Notes under the pieces: generated by a model
The model's database searches: none
What the model saw: the letters and a program-made list of their open reading frames with translations, nothing else
What the model was told of the DNA's origin: nothing
Source: Flavobacterium sp. KMS
GTDB lineage: Bacteria > Bacteroidota > Bacteroidia > Flavobacteriales > Flavobacteriaceae
Assembly (NCBI RefSeq): GCF_000813005.1
Contig: NZ_JSYP01000001.1
Location: 62,001-126,000 of the forward strand
Length of the DNA stretch: 64,000 nucleotides
Direction: 5' to 3'
Made by a program: the position numbers and the translations under genes
Part shown: positions 1 through 7,890 of the stretch, piece by piece
Layout: each line of letters opens with the position of its first letter
Position numbering within the stretch: the stretch's first letter is position 1

Positions 1-1613
1 TTATTTAGGTTTCCTTTATCATCATATTGGCTTCCCTGATCATCAAAACCATGCGTGATTTCATGTCCAAAGAAAGAACCTCCAAGAATTCCGTATAAGA
101 TAGCATCATCAGGCATTCTTCCTTCATAACCAGGAACGATAATATTACAAGCCGGAATCACAATTTCGTTATTACTAGGATTATAATAAGCGTTATATGT
201 TTGTGGTTGCATACTCCATTCGGTTCTATCTACAGGTTTACCGTATTTGTTAACCATATCATTGTAATGCCAAGAATTAGCTTTTAATACATTACTACAA
301 AATGAACTTCTATCAGTAGAAAGCTTACTCATATCCTTCCATTTATCTGGATATCCAACTTTCATAACGATTTTATTTAATTTTTGTAATGCTTTCTCTT
401 TTGTAGCATCACTCATCCAATCTAATTTCTTGATATGCACAGCAAATACATCACGTATGTTATTACCTATTTCTAGTAATTTTTCTTTAACCCCTTTTGG
501 CATATATTCGGCTACATATACTTGTCCTACTAATTCACCTAAATAGCTGTCTGTTTGCCCAACAACTCTTTTCCAACGTGGTTTTTGAGTACTAACTCCA
601 TTCATTACTGTCGAAAAGAATTTAAAGTTTTGCTTCTCAACCGCTGCATTTAAATATTCTGCATACGAATTTACCAGATTCCATTTAAGGTAAGTTTTCC
701 ATTCTTCAACAGGATATGTTTTTAATAACTTATTTAAAGAAGTAAAAAACTCAGGCTGACCTACAATTACCGTATCTGCTTTGGCAATACCCAAAATTGG
801 TAAAACAGTTTTCCAATCAATATTTGGAGTCGTTTTGCTAAATTGTTCAACTGTAAGTTTATTATAATTTTTTACTGGATCTCTAAGCCCTTCTAGTTTA
901 CGAGAAGATTTTGCCAGATCAGTTTCCAGCTTCATGATAGTTGCAGCGCTTTTGGCAGCCGTTGCTTCGTCTTCGCCCGTAAATTTCATCATCGTTTTAA
1001 GATGAATTAAATACTCCTTACGAATAGATTCATTTCGCTTATCGGTATCAAGATAAAAATCTCTTTGCCCCATTCCTAATCCGCCCTGACCAAAAAACAA
1101 CGCATATTTTGTACTTATTTTATCGTCTTGACCTACATAAAATGAAAAAGCCGGACTTGTACCAAGAGTTTGTAAATGTGCTATAGAATTTACCAAAGAA
1201 GGAACATCTTTTATAGCTGCAATTTTTTTCATTTCGCTATTAAGCGGAGATAAACCTGCTTTCTCGATGGCAATTGTATCCATACCTGAAGCATAAAAAT
1301 CGCCTATTTTTTGTTTGTTACTTCCTTTTGCAGCCGATTCATCTGCAGCCGATTTTTCGCAAATACTTTTTATTTGCTCATTAATTGTATCCATAACAAT
1401 CCTCCCAATACCGTTGCTACTATCGGTACTCGGAATTGGATGTTTCTTAAACCAACCATTATTGGCGTAGTTAAAAAAATCATCTGCAGGATTTATTGTT
1501 GTATCACGATTGGTTATTAAAGGATCCGGAAATACTGCTGGTTCTTTTTTGCCACAGCTTGAAACAACTATTCCCGTAAGTGTAAATACGATGAGTGTTC
1601 TAAATAAATTCAT
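1..1613 (-). CDS. M13-family zinc metallopeptidase (PepO/neprilysin-like), 3' end cut by window edge
   Basis: The reading frame runs from an ATG at 1613 to the left edge without a stop. The N-terminus has a lipoprotein-type signal (VVSSCGKK), so the enzyme is probably exported and lipid-anchored. The N-terminal half resembles the large helical M13_N domain, including the early DDFFNYANNGWF block typical of M13 peptidases. Near residue 517 (bases 51-65) is the zinc motif HEITH in the context GHEITHGFDD, the M13 catalytic signature; the family's third zinc ligand (ExxxD) and C-terminus would lie beyond the window. It should cleave peptides or small proteins in the periplasm. It is a monocistron facing away from the AraC gene. 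Family call is firm; substrate is unknown. Confidence 0.93.
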   Translation of the reverse strand, partial: MNLFRTLIVFTLTGIVVSSCGKKEPAVFPDPLITNRDTTINPADDFFNYANNGWFKKHPIPSTDSSNGIGRIVMDTINEQIKSICEKSAADESAAKGSNKQKIGDFYASGMDTIAIEKAGLSPLNSEMKKIAAIKDVPSLVNSIAHLQTLGTSPAFSFYVGQDDKISTKYALFFGQGGLGMGQRDFYLDTDKRNESIRKEYLIHLKTMMKFTGEDEATAAKSAATIMKLETDLAKSSRKLEGLRDPVKNYNKLTVEQFSKTTPNIDWKTVLPILGIAKADTVIVGQPEFFTSLNKLLKTYPVEEWKTYLKWNLVNSYAEYLNAAVEKQNFKFFSTVMNGVSTQKPRWKRVVGQTDSYLGELVGQVYVAEYMPKGVKEKLLEIGNNIRDVFAVHIKKLDWMSDATKEKALQKLNKIVMKVGYPDKWKDMSKLSTDRSSFCSNVLKANSWHYNDMVNKYGKPVDRTEWSMQPQTYNAYYNPSNNEIVIPACNIIVPGYEGRMPDDAILYGILGGSFFGHEITHGFDDQGSQYDDKGNLN

Positions 1614-1808
1614 TAAGTATAATTTTGATTGTTTTGATTAAATCTAACTAATTACTACTTGTTTGTTACAATATTCGAAAAACAAGAATGTAAATATAAT
1701 TTTTTCTCACATACAAAATGAAACTTCAATTCTAAAAAATGGATTATTACCGCCCAGTATGGTACGTCGGATATAATTCAAATTATAAAAGATTATCTAA
1801 AAAGGGAA

Positions 1809-1963
1809 CGCGGATGACACGGATTCGCTCAGCTTAAAATTAACCGCAAAGCACGCAAAGGTTTTACGTAAAGTTCACAAAGCCGATAAAACATACAGCT
1901 TTGCGAACTTTGCGTTTTTATAGAATCTCACTTATAAAATCTTTGCGCCCTTTGCGGTTAAAC
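1809..1963. repeat. dispersed intergenic repeat with GCAAAG dyad
   Basis: The 365-base gap holds no gene. At 1809-1828 is a fragment of the CGCGGAT..GGATTCGC repeat that recurs near 49515. From 1840 (TTAACCGCAAAGCACGCAAAG) to 1963 (CTTTGCGCCCTTTGCGGTTAA) the arms are inverted copies, so an RNA would fold into a long hairpin. Close relatives lie at 25240-25320, around 22240 and around 32700. It sits between two genes that both end or start away from it and may act as a bidirectional terminator or simply be a repeat element. Confidence 0.75.
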
Positions 1964-1978
1964 TCTTTGCAGTTAAAA

Positions 1979-2851
1979 CTACTTAATCACAGTTTTTAAC
2001 TCCTGACGGTACTGCATGGCACTTTTCCCTGTATAAGTCTTAAATAATTTACTAAAATGACTAAAATTATTAAATCCGCTTTCATAACAAACCTCATTAA
2101 TGCTAATAGGCTTTTCGGCCAAAAGCTTCGAAGCGTGTACCAAACGGTATTCATTAACAAAAGTAGTAAAGGTTTTATTGGTGATTTTTTTAAAATATCT
2201 ACAAAAAGAAGGTGTAGTCATACTTACTAAACTCGAAACCTCATCGATAGCAATCGATTCCTGAAAATGGTCTTTTACATAATTAAAAACAACATTAATA
2301 CGGTCATTATCCTGAGTGTATAATTCTAACGAAAACCCATCGACGTTAAGCACCGTATAATCTTCAGAAGATTCTAATTCGTCTAAAATACTCAGGAGTG
2401 TTAGCAATCGTTCTAATGGAAGTTGGTTTTCCATCATTTCTATTTTCTTCCCAATTCGTTCTTTGGTTTCTCCTGTAAATGCGATTCCTGCTTTGGCTTG
2501 ACCAAAAACATTTTGAACTTTTTTCATCTCGGGAACTCCAAAAAAATCATTTCCTAAAAATTCTGGTTTGATATGGATAACGATTTCGTTTTTATTCCCA
2601 GTTTGTTCATTGGTAAAACCACAATGAGGCAAATTGGCTCCAATTAAAATCAAATCGCCATTGGTGTAATATGAAACATGACTTCCTATTTGTCGTTTTC
2701 CTGCTCCTCCATTTACATAAACCAATTCGATTTCGGGATGATAATGCCATAAATGGGATTTGCTATTGGTCTTTTTGGCATGCCTAATATAGCTAAAAGA
2801 GCTTCCGTAGGAGTTTGATATCACTTCAAGAGCTGGGGCGGTGTTCTTCAT
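1979..2851 (-). CDS. AraC-family transcriptional regulator with N-terminal cupin domain
   Basis: The protein (about 290 aa) has an N-terminal cupin-like sensor segment (residues ~25-95, with the HYHPEIELVYV signature seen in AraC regulators) and a C-terminal double helix-turn-helix (last ~100 residues, ending in the GFNNFSHFSKLFKTYTGKS type signature). I chose the ATG at 2851 (MKNTAPALEV) over an upstream in-frame ATG at 2878, because family members start directly before the cupin and the nine extra residues are hydrophobic and unlike the family. It would bind DNA as a dimer in response to a small ligand, often a sugar or carboxylate. No obvious target gene is adjacent, so its regulon cannot be read from the window. 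Confidence 0.9.
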   Translation of the reverse strand: MKNTAPALEVISNSYGSSFSYIRHAKKTNSKSHLWHYHPEIELVYVNGGAGKRQIGSHVSYYTNGDLILIGANLPHCGFTNEQTGNKNEIVIHIKPEFLGNDFFGVPEMKKVQNVFGQAKAGIAFTGETKERIGKKIEMMENQLPLERLLTLLSILDELESSEDYTVLNVDGFSLELYTQDNDRINVVFNYVKDHFQESIAIDEVSSLVSMTTPSFCRYFKKITNKTFTTFVNEYRLVHASKLLAEKPISINEVCYESGFNNFSHFSKLFKTYTGKSAMQYRQELKTVIK

Positions 2852-3037
2852 GATAAGTTCTTTGAAAAATAAAAACAAATTTAACTAAAACACCTAATAT
2901 AATTCAAACTTTAACCTATAACGCTTTCGTAAATGAGAATATAGCATAGAAATTGGCAAATAGAGATGTGTAAAACAATATATTCTTAAAGTAATTTAGC
3001 ATCAGAGAATTAAACTAATAATTAAAAAACTAAAGCC

Positions 3038-3442
3038 ATGAAAAAGATTCTAAAATTAAGTCTAGTATGTGCAGTACTTTTTACAGGAATGAGTACTTAT
3101 GCAATTGATGGAAATACCGATTTTGCACTTCATGTAAGAAAAGGCGACGGTAAACTAATTACATTTGCTTTAAACAATGTATCAAAAGCAAATCTTTCTA
3201 TTTATGATAAAGATGGTATCTTAATTTACTCTGAAAACGCAACAGGTAAAGGCGGAATTTTAAAAGCATTTGATCTGACAGAGTTTCCAGAAGGAACTTA
3301 TTTTCTGGATATAGAAGACAACGTAAAAAAATTGAGATATGAAATTAATGTTACCAATGGAGAATCTACATTGTCTAATAAATCTATTTCACAAACATAC
3401 AAAACAACTAATGCTAAAAATACAGCCGTAGCATCACGTTAG
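3038..3442 (+). CDS. small secreted beta-sandwich-like protein, paralogue of the next gene
   Basis: This 134-aa protein has a clear Sec signal peptide ending near YA-IDG, then about 110 residues predicted to be beta-rich. The central part (NLSIYDKDGILIYSENATG followed later by FPEGTYFLDIED) resembles the folding pattern of type IX secretion C-terminal tails, but it stands alone and lacks a large cargo domain. The N-terminus and the YFLDIED/YYLEFQD stretch match the 126-aa protein encoded downstream at 3842, so the pair is a tandem duplication. It has its own terminator at 3513-3549. Function unknown; likely periplasmic or surface-exposed. Confidence 0.8.
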   Translation: MKKILKLSLVCAVLFTGMSTYAIDGNTDFALHVRKGDGKLITFALNNVSKANLSIYDKDGILIYSENATGKGGILKAFDLTEFPEGTYFLDIEDNVKKLRYEINVTNGESTLSNKSISQTYKTTNAKNTAVASR

Positions 3443-3512
3443 AAAATTGCATTCCCACTCCTTTATAAAAATGAATTAATTTAGTTAGTAAAGTTAAAAA
3501 CGTCATCGTTTA

Positions 3513-3549
3513 AAAACAGCCCTTTTATGGTTAAAAGAGCTGTTTTTTT
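3513..3549 (+). terminator. intrinsic terminator of the 3038 gene
   Basis: AAAACAGC (3513-3520) pairs with GCTGTTTT (3539-3546), with further CTTTT/AAAAG pairing inside, followed by a T-run. It lies about 70 bases after the stop of the small secreted protein. Confidence 0.8.
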
Positions 3550-3772
3550 TGTTTATAATAGTATCAAATATTCAAAAGAGAGCTGTTTTTTCAATCATTT
3601 TTTATTCTAAATTTATCTTTTGTGCGTCAACCACTACAAAAATGCAAAATACTGATTTGACAAAAGTTATAAAAATAACATCCGAGAATCTTATAAATCC
3701 GTATATAATCACGTGTTCAGCCGAAACACTTTTAAGTCAACGACTTAGGGCTAAAAATAATATAAAAAATAT

Positions 3773-3802
3773 TTTGTAGTTAGCTAACTATTTGTAGTTT
3801 TG
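3773..3802 (+). promoter_or_regulatory. Bacteroidota-type promoter for the 3842 gene
   Basis: A TTTG (-33 type, 3773-3776) is followed 18 bases later by TAGTTTTG (3795-3802), matching the TAnnTTTG -7 consensus of Bacteroidota. It ends 40 bases before the ATG at 3842. The rest of the 3443-3841 gap is AT-rich with no convincing gene; a 76-codon open frame there looks accidental. Confidence 0.6.
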
Positions 3803-3841
3803 CGCACCGCGATTTGAAAATTAAAAAACAAAAACAAAGAC

Positions 3842-4222
3842 ATGAAGAAGATTTTAGGATTAAGCTTAGTATTGGTTATTTTTTTGACATCAATGAGTAC
3901 TTATGCAATTGATGGAAAAGGGGATTATATCTTGAATATAAAAACTGGAAATGGTAAAGTAGTTAGTTTTACTTTGAATGGAGAGCAGAAATCAAATTTC
4001 TCTATTATTGATAACGAAAGTCATTTGATATATAAAGGAATAGCAACTAATGAATTAGAAACTTCAAAAACATTAAGTTTAGAAGAATACCCTGCGGGAA
4101 CTTATTATTTAGAATTTCAAGACAATGCTAAAAAAGTAAAACACGAAATTATCGTAAAATCTTCAAAAGCAAACAAAACAACTGACGAATCTTTTAATCA
4201 AAGCCCAGCTTTTCGTCGTTAA
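3842..4222 (+). CDS. small secreted beta-sandwich-like protein (second paralogue)
   Basis: This 126-aa protein has a signal peptide with the same mature start (MSTYAIDG) as the preceding gene, followed by a similar beta-rich body with the block EYPAGTYYLEFQDNAKKVKHEI. The two are about half identical over the aligned core and differ most in the C-terminal tail, which in both is polar and basic at the end. It has its own promoter and terminator, so the two copies can be expressed independently. The family is common in Flavobacterium genomes as unnamed secreted proteins; no function is established. Confidence 0.8.
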   Translation: MKKILGLSLVLVIFLTSMSTYAIDGKGDYILNIKTGNGKVVSFTLNGEQKSNFSIIDNESHLIYKGIATNELETSKTLSLEEYPAGTYYLEFQDNAKKVKHEIIVKSSKANKTTDESFNQSPAFRR

Positions 4223-4270
4223 TTTATTTGCTTTTTATTAAGCAAAACAATTACAATTTAGTTATTATAG

Positions 4271-4302
4271 AAAGCCCAATTCTCTTTAAGAATTGGGCTT
4301 TT
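4271..4302. terminator. bidirectional terminator between convergent genes
   Basis: AAAGCCCAATTCT (4271-4283) is inverted as AGAATTGGGCTTT, with T-rich ends on both strands. It separates the plus-strand secreted protein gene from the convergent hydrolase gene ending at 4307. Confidence 0.85.
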
Positions 4303-4306
4303 ATCT

Positions 4307-5509
4307 TTAATTTGTTTCCGTAATAATTTTATACAATTCGGTACAATAATCAGCCTTATCTTTTTGTTGGTTTCTTTTATTTTCCTCTCCAGTTTCATAA
4401 ACTATAACCTGAAACCAATATAATGCTCTAATAACCATATTCTGGGTTGGAATATCATTATTATCAAGCTTCATCGCATTCAACTTCTTCATTTCGGTAT
4501 TCCAAAACTTAAAATTAGTATTGCTCTTAGCCGATTTTAATTCTTGATCAAAACGAAGCGAAAGTTTGTCTAAAATTTCATTTTCCTGAACCTTTATCTT
4601 CTCCATTTTTGCAACTTCATCCTTATACTCTCTAGTTTTTTTGATTTCGGCAATCTTGGTTCTTAAAAAATTGTCTTCATTTGTATTAAAAAAGGTAATC
4701 CCTTTTTCATAAGCAATCACCGAAGCAATCATTTCTTTATTAGCCTTTAAACTATCAGCTATTCGCAAATTGGTATCGTAAATCCTTTTAATAATGGTAT
4801 CGTTCTTCGGCCTGATATTTTTTTTATATGCCTGAATTTCCAACCAGTCAAATGCGCGAAGCATCTCGGCTTGTTTAGGCCAAACATGTTCCTCATGTGC
4901 AATAAAAAGTGTATTTACAATCTTTGCATTATCCAGCCATTCTTTGTTTGCAATCATTTCCAGGTAATTCATATCTCTATCTCCAACCATACCTACATAG
5001 GAAAAATTGTTTGAAGGAGGAATAAGCTTATCCATACCATTAAAAGAAGCCCCACAAGCAATAACTCCTTGAAAAGCCCCCGAAGATATTCCGTAAAAAC
5101 TAGCTAATCTTGCTCCACCCGAAAAGCCCGAAATATAAAGTTGGGAAGTATCAATGGCATAAGTTTGCAATACATTATCAAATAATCTATTAGCAACTGC
5201 AATATTAACTTGGGTAGATCCATTTTTTAAAGTATTAGAGCATACCAAAATATAATTATACGTTTCTGCAGCCAGTATAAAAGGTTCAATTGCTATTTTT
5301 CCTCTTGCATCTGGATCAAAAATAAAAACCAATGCCGTTGGAGTTTTGGCATCATACTTTTTTGGGAAATAAATTGCATACGATTCTGATGGAGTCGTTG
5401 CAATTTTCATCGAATCGATAATAACTCCCGTTTGTAACAATTGCTTGTCTTGAGCATAACTAAAAACCGTAACAAAAAGAAACAGAATATAATAGGTAGT
5501 ATTTTTCAT
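4307..5509 (-). CDS. secreted alpha/beta-hydrolase-like protein
   Basis: The 400-aa product starts with a signal peptide ending near FSYAQ. Residues ~40-230 show an alpha/beta-hydrolase layout: a beta strand ALVFIFDPDARG, then the nucleophile elbow GFSGGA, with a late histidine in HEEHVWP that could complete the triad. This pattern resembles esterase/PHB-depolymerase-like proteins. The C-terminal ~150 residues are helical, charged and unlike a hydrolase; they may be a helical repeat or coiled-coil domain. The closest family call is a periplasmic esterase or peptidase-like hydrolase with unknown substrate. It is transcribed alone, and its 5' side adjoins the duplicated icmF tail at 5521-5604. 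Confidence 0.75.
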   Translation of the reverse strand: MKNTTYYILFLFVTVFSYAQDKQLLQTGVIIDSMKIATTPSESYAIYFPKKYDAKTPTALVFIFDPDARGKIAIEPFILAAETYNYILVCSNTLKNGSTQVNIAVANRLFDNVLQTYAIDTSQLYISGFSGGARLASFYGISSGAFQGVIACGASFNGMDKLIPPSNNFSYVGMVGDRDMNYLEMIANKEWLDNAKIVNTLFIAHEEHVWPKQAEMLRAFDWLEIQAYKKNIRPKNDTIIKRIYDTNLRIADSLKANKEMIASVIAYEKGITFFNTNEDNFLRTKIAEIKKTREYKDEVAKMEKIKVQENEILDKLSLRFDQELKSAKSNTNFKFWNTEMKKLNAMKLDNNDIPTQNMVIRALYWFQVIVYETGEENKRNQQKDKADYCTELYKIITETN

Positions 5510-5520
5510 AACACTAAAAT

Positions 5521-5604
5521 ATAAAAAAACCTTTCATCTCTGAAAGGTTTTTCTAAATAACTTATATCTAAATATTTTACATATTTCTTCTATACTGTCC
5601 TCCT
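5521..5604 (-). repeat. duplicated 3' end of icmF plus its terminator (left boundary of island)
   Basis: Bases 5577-5604 are identical to 11163-11190, the last eight codons and stop of icmF (GGQYRRNM). Just to the left, 5522-5552 holds a hairpin terminator nearly matching the icmF terminator at 11108-11137, with a T-to-C and A-to-G pair change that preserves the stem. No other icmF sequence is present here. The simplest reading is an attachment-site duplication left by insertion of the 5605-11162 segment at the icmF 3' end. Confidence 0.85.
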
Positions 5605-5647
5605 GATTACTATAATTTGCATAAAATAATCAGGGGAGAAATAAATC

Positions 5648-6451
5648 TTACTTAAATAAGTTATCAATATCATCCTGCATTCCAAAAACATCAGTTATTG
5701 TATACAAGCCCATCGGCTTATCTAAATGCGCATTAAAGGGCGTAGCTTCAACACAAGCAGCTATTAATTTTATTTGATTTGCTAAGTCTGGTAAAAATTT
5801 AATCCCTGCAACCGAAAATTTAGAAATTCGTGCAACACCACTGTCATTCATTCTTCCTTTTGCATTTATTTTTTCTAATTCTTCAATTTTAGGCACACTA
5901 TCAAATATCTTATCATAAAACTCAAGTACAGGACTTTCATTTGGACGCTCATGGCTATGTATATAGGCACAGAAATATTGTTTTCCTAATTGAATAGAAA
6001 TTACATCCTTCGGTCTGTAAAAAGTAATATTATCCGGAGATGATGGTATTCGTTTTAATTCCGTCGGTTTAGAATTTATGAAAGTTTTTATCTCGGCTGT
6101 TTTTCTAAAAAAATCATCACCTAAAACAACTTCATTATTTAAATCATCAATAGCGTTTATAGCCTTTTCCTTTATTATCTCATCTGTTAGTCCATATTTA
6201 TGAAGCGTTAACGCCAAAGCAATATTGGCTTTACGTTTATAATTAATTGTCACTTCTGTACTATCTGCTTCTAATATACAATTCCAACGTAGTAACATTT
6301 TAGGAAGTATGTAATTCGTTAAGTTTGCTGCTATTTCTTTATCATGTTTGGCATACCTCATCGTAGTAGCAGTAAGTCTCGCCAAATCCTCATCAATATT
6401 TTGAACTAATGATTTTGCAGCCAGTTTATCTAAAATTTGTTGATGTGTCAT
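5648..6451 (-). CDS. protein of unknown function
   Basis: I do not recognise this 267-aa soluble protein. The first ~115 residues are mostly helical; the middle (residues ~140-200) holds a beta-rich stretch with RPKDVISIQLGKQYFCAYIHS, which loosely recalls Imm26-type immunity proteins, where a DVfai..l..g.yaya..i pattern occurs. No signal peptide or membrane segment is seen. It is the last gene of the island on its left side, separated from the upstream XRE gene by a terminator. A role as an immunity or accessory protein is only a guess. Confidence 0.6.
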   Translation of the reverse strand: MTHQQILDKLAAKSLVQNIDEDLARLTATTMRYAKHDKEIAANLTNYILPKMLLRWNCILEADSTEVTINYKRKANIALALTLHKYGLTDEIIKEKAINAIDDLNNEVVLGDDFFRKTAEIKTFINSKPTELKRIPSSPDNITFYRPKDVISIQLGKQYFCAYIHSHERPNESPVLEFYDKIFDSVPKIEELEKINAKGRMNDSGVARISKFSVAGIKFLPDLANQIKLIAACVEATPFNAHLDKPMGLYTITDVFGMQDDIDNLFK

Positions 6452-6534
6452 AATTTCTAATTTTTCCCAAACTTAAAAATAATAAGTAATTCTTTGGGGT
6501 ATTCTTCCCATAAAAAACAAGAAAACAACAACAA

Positions 6535-6565
6535 AAAAACAGCTCTGGATGGAGCTGTTTTTTAA
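6535..6565. terminator. terminator between the XRE gene and the 5648 gene
   Basis: AAAACAGCTC and GGAGCTGTTTT form a stem with a short loop, flanked by A-runs and T-runs, so it could work on both strands. It lies directly after the stop of the XRE gene at 6589. Confidence 0.75.
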
Positions 6566-6588
6566 TTAGTAAATCTTTATAGAGAATA

Positions 6589-6999
6589 TTATTTTCCTGC
6601 CAGTAATTTTTCTAGATATTCGATTTTATCTTTTTCAGCTTGAAGCAAACGCTCGTAAAGATTCTTGTTTTCTTCTACAGTTTCCATTAACTTATCTAAC
6701 GGATTGAAAGTGCAATTATTTCCAAAATTTACATTACTGTTTTTTGTATCAGTAAAACTATTGAAATAATTAATCGCAGCTTCGTCCGAAAAATTCTTAA
6801 TTGCTTCAACCGTTACACCAAGTGCTTTTGCTACTTCAATAAGTTTTTCTTCATCTATAGTTTCGCTATTCTCTAAAGCAGATATAGCCTGTTGGTTTGT
6901 TCCTAAAGCCTGTGCCAAAGCTTCTTGTTTCATATCTCGAAGTTCACGAATACGGCTTATTTTTCGCCCTATATGATTTGGTTTTGTTAGTGTGCTCAT
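6589..6999 (-). CDS. XRE-family helix-turn-helix regulator with C-terminal coiled coil
   Basis: Residues ~8-65 form a classic HTH_3 domain (RIRELRDMKQEALAQALGTN, then ISALENSE and the LIEVAKALGV helix). After a polar linker, the last ~35 residues are a charged coiled coil (METVEENKNLYERLLQAEKDKIEYLEKLL) that probably mediates dimerisation. The total is 136 aa, a common size for this Bacteroidota type. It is divergent from the small acidic protein gene at 7208 across about 210 bases containing three GTACAAT motifs, which are candidate operators. The same divergent layout occurs at 40443/40901. It probably represses itself and its divergent partner. Confidence 0.9.
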   Translation of the reverse strand: MSTLTKPNHIGRKISRIRELRDMKQEALAQALGTNQQAISALENSETIDEEKLIEVAKALGVTVEAIKNFSDEAAINYFNSFTDTKNSNVNFGNNCTFNPLDKLMETVEENKNLYERLLQAEKDKIEYLEKLLAGK

Positions 7000-7059
7000 A
7001 ATTCAAAGATAATAATTAAGTATAATAACTGGCAATAAGTAAAAAACATATTTAGTAAT

Positions 7060-7133
7060 GTACAATACGGCTAAAAATGATTTGGTACGGTACAATCTAT
7101 CACTTTCTTCGCCGAGCTAAACAAAAGTACAAT
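7060..7133. promoter_or_regulatory. candidate XRE operator region with three GTACAAT motifs
   Basis: GTACAAT occurs at 7060-7066, 7090-7096 and 7127-7133, in the gap between the divergent XRE gene and the 107-aa protein gene. An additional GGTAC precedes the second copy, giving a GTACGGTAC overlap. Repeated same-orientation motifs in a divergent intergenic region suggest regulator binding sites; no binding evidence is available. Confidence 0.4.
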
Positions 7134-7207
7134 TTTTCTTATAATAAATTTATAAAAGTCAAATTGTAAAACGATTAACAATATACAACTAATAAAAATA
7201 TATTATC

Positions 7208-7531
7208 ATGGAAACCAATGAAACTAAAACTTTAGAAAATCTAAAAAGATTAACCGCCTTACATTTCCGTACCCTAAAACCTGCCAATGATAAATCGAAA
7301 ACTTATATCGCTCAAATTAAGTTTGTAAATTATTTTGAACTAGGTTGTGTTATTACCGAAATCCTAAAATTATGTATTGTGGCATTAGATCATGATGCAC
7401 ATAAAACCTCAACCACAATAAAACATTCACCTATTAATGTAGGGCTAATTTTAGAAATAGTGTTAGAAATGTTTCCTATGGATGAATTTGAGTTTTTAAG
7501 TGATGTTGCGGAGATGGTTGGTGGGAAATGA
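7208..7531 (+). CDS. small acidic protein, partner of the divergent XRE regulator
   Basis: This 107-aa soluble protein has no signal peptide. Its C-terminal third (INVGLILEIVLEMFPMDEFE) matches INVMTLLEIALQLLPEEEME in the 113-aa protein encoded at 40443-40784, and a fragment of the same family remains at 39326-39435. In both full copies it is divergent from an XRE gene. The N-terminal half is less similar but has matching length and the LKP block near residue 25. The conserved acidic helix suggests a protein-interaction module. Function unknown; the genetic pairing suggests a regulator-and-partner or toxin-antitoxin-like module. Confidence 0.7.
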   Translation: METNETKTLENLKRLTALHFRTLKPANDKSKTYIAQIKFVNYFELGCVITEILKLCIVALDHDAHKTSTTIKHSPINVGLILEIVLEMFPMDEFEFLSDVAEMVGGK

Positions 7532-7594
7532 ATATAATGTTTTACCTTTTCGTTTATGTGAACAAAGAGGTTACGCTGAAAATAACCACAATAT

Positions 7595-7757
7595 TGTCTT
7601 TTCGACGAAGGAGAAATCTTCACAAGTAACTCCGTAACGAAAGTCAATCTTTGTCGAGCTTCTCGCGAAGATTTCTCTGTTCCAAAATTATTTTTTTGAT
7701 TCTCTTTTGCGGATTATTGGAATGGGTACAAAGTCGGGAGACTTTGTACAGCAATTA
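7595..7757. repeat. two dispersed intergenic repeats in the 7532-7890 gap
   Basis: Bases 7595-7685 are a diverged copy of the element at 62164-62266; shared blocks include AAGTA(A/G)CTCCG, CAATCTTT and the (C/T)TTCTCGCG(A/G)AGATT arm. Bases 7715-7757 contain GTACAAAGTC and its inverse GACTTTGTAC around a four-base loop, related to the hairpins at 38918, 39225 and 44941. Between 7758 and 7890 I see only AT-rich sequence. Confidence 0.7.
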
Positions 7758-7890
7758 ATGGCTAGTGAATAATATGTTTGACTGATTTACTTTTTGAATT
7801 ATCAAAATTTTCTCTTTTTTATGTTTTAATCTTTTCAATATTCTTATTTTGATTGGTCAAAAATCTTTTAAAATATTTCTTGATTTTTAA

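Noticed and set aside
3549..3779. Open frame of 76 codons in the gap between the secreted paralogues
   Set aside because: No start context, signal or recognisable composition; it overlaps a terminator and a promoter.
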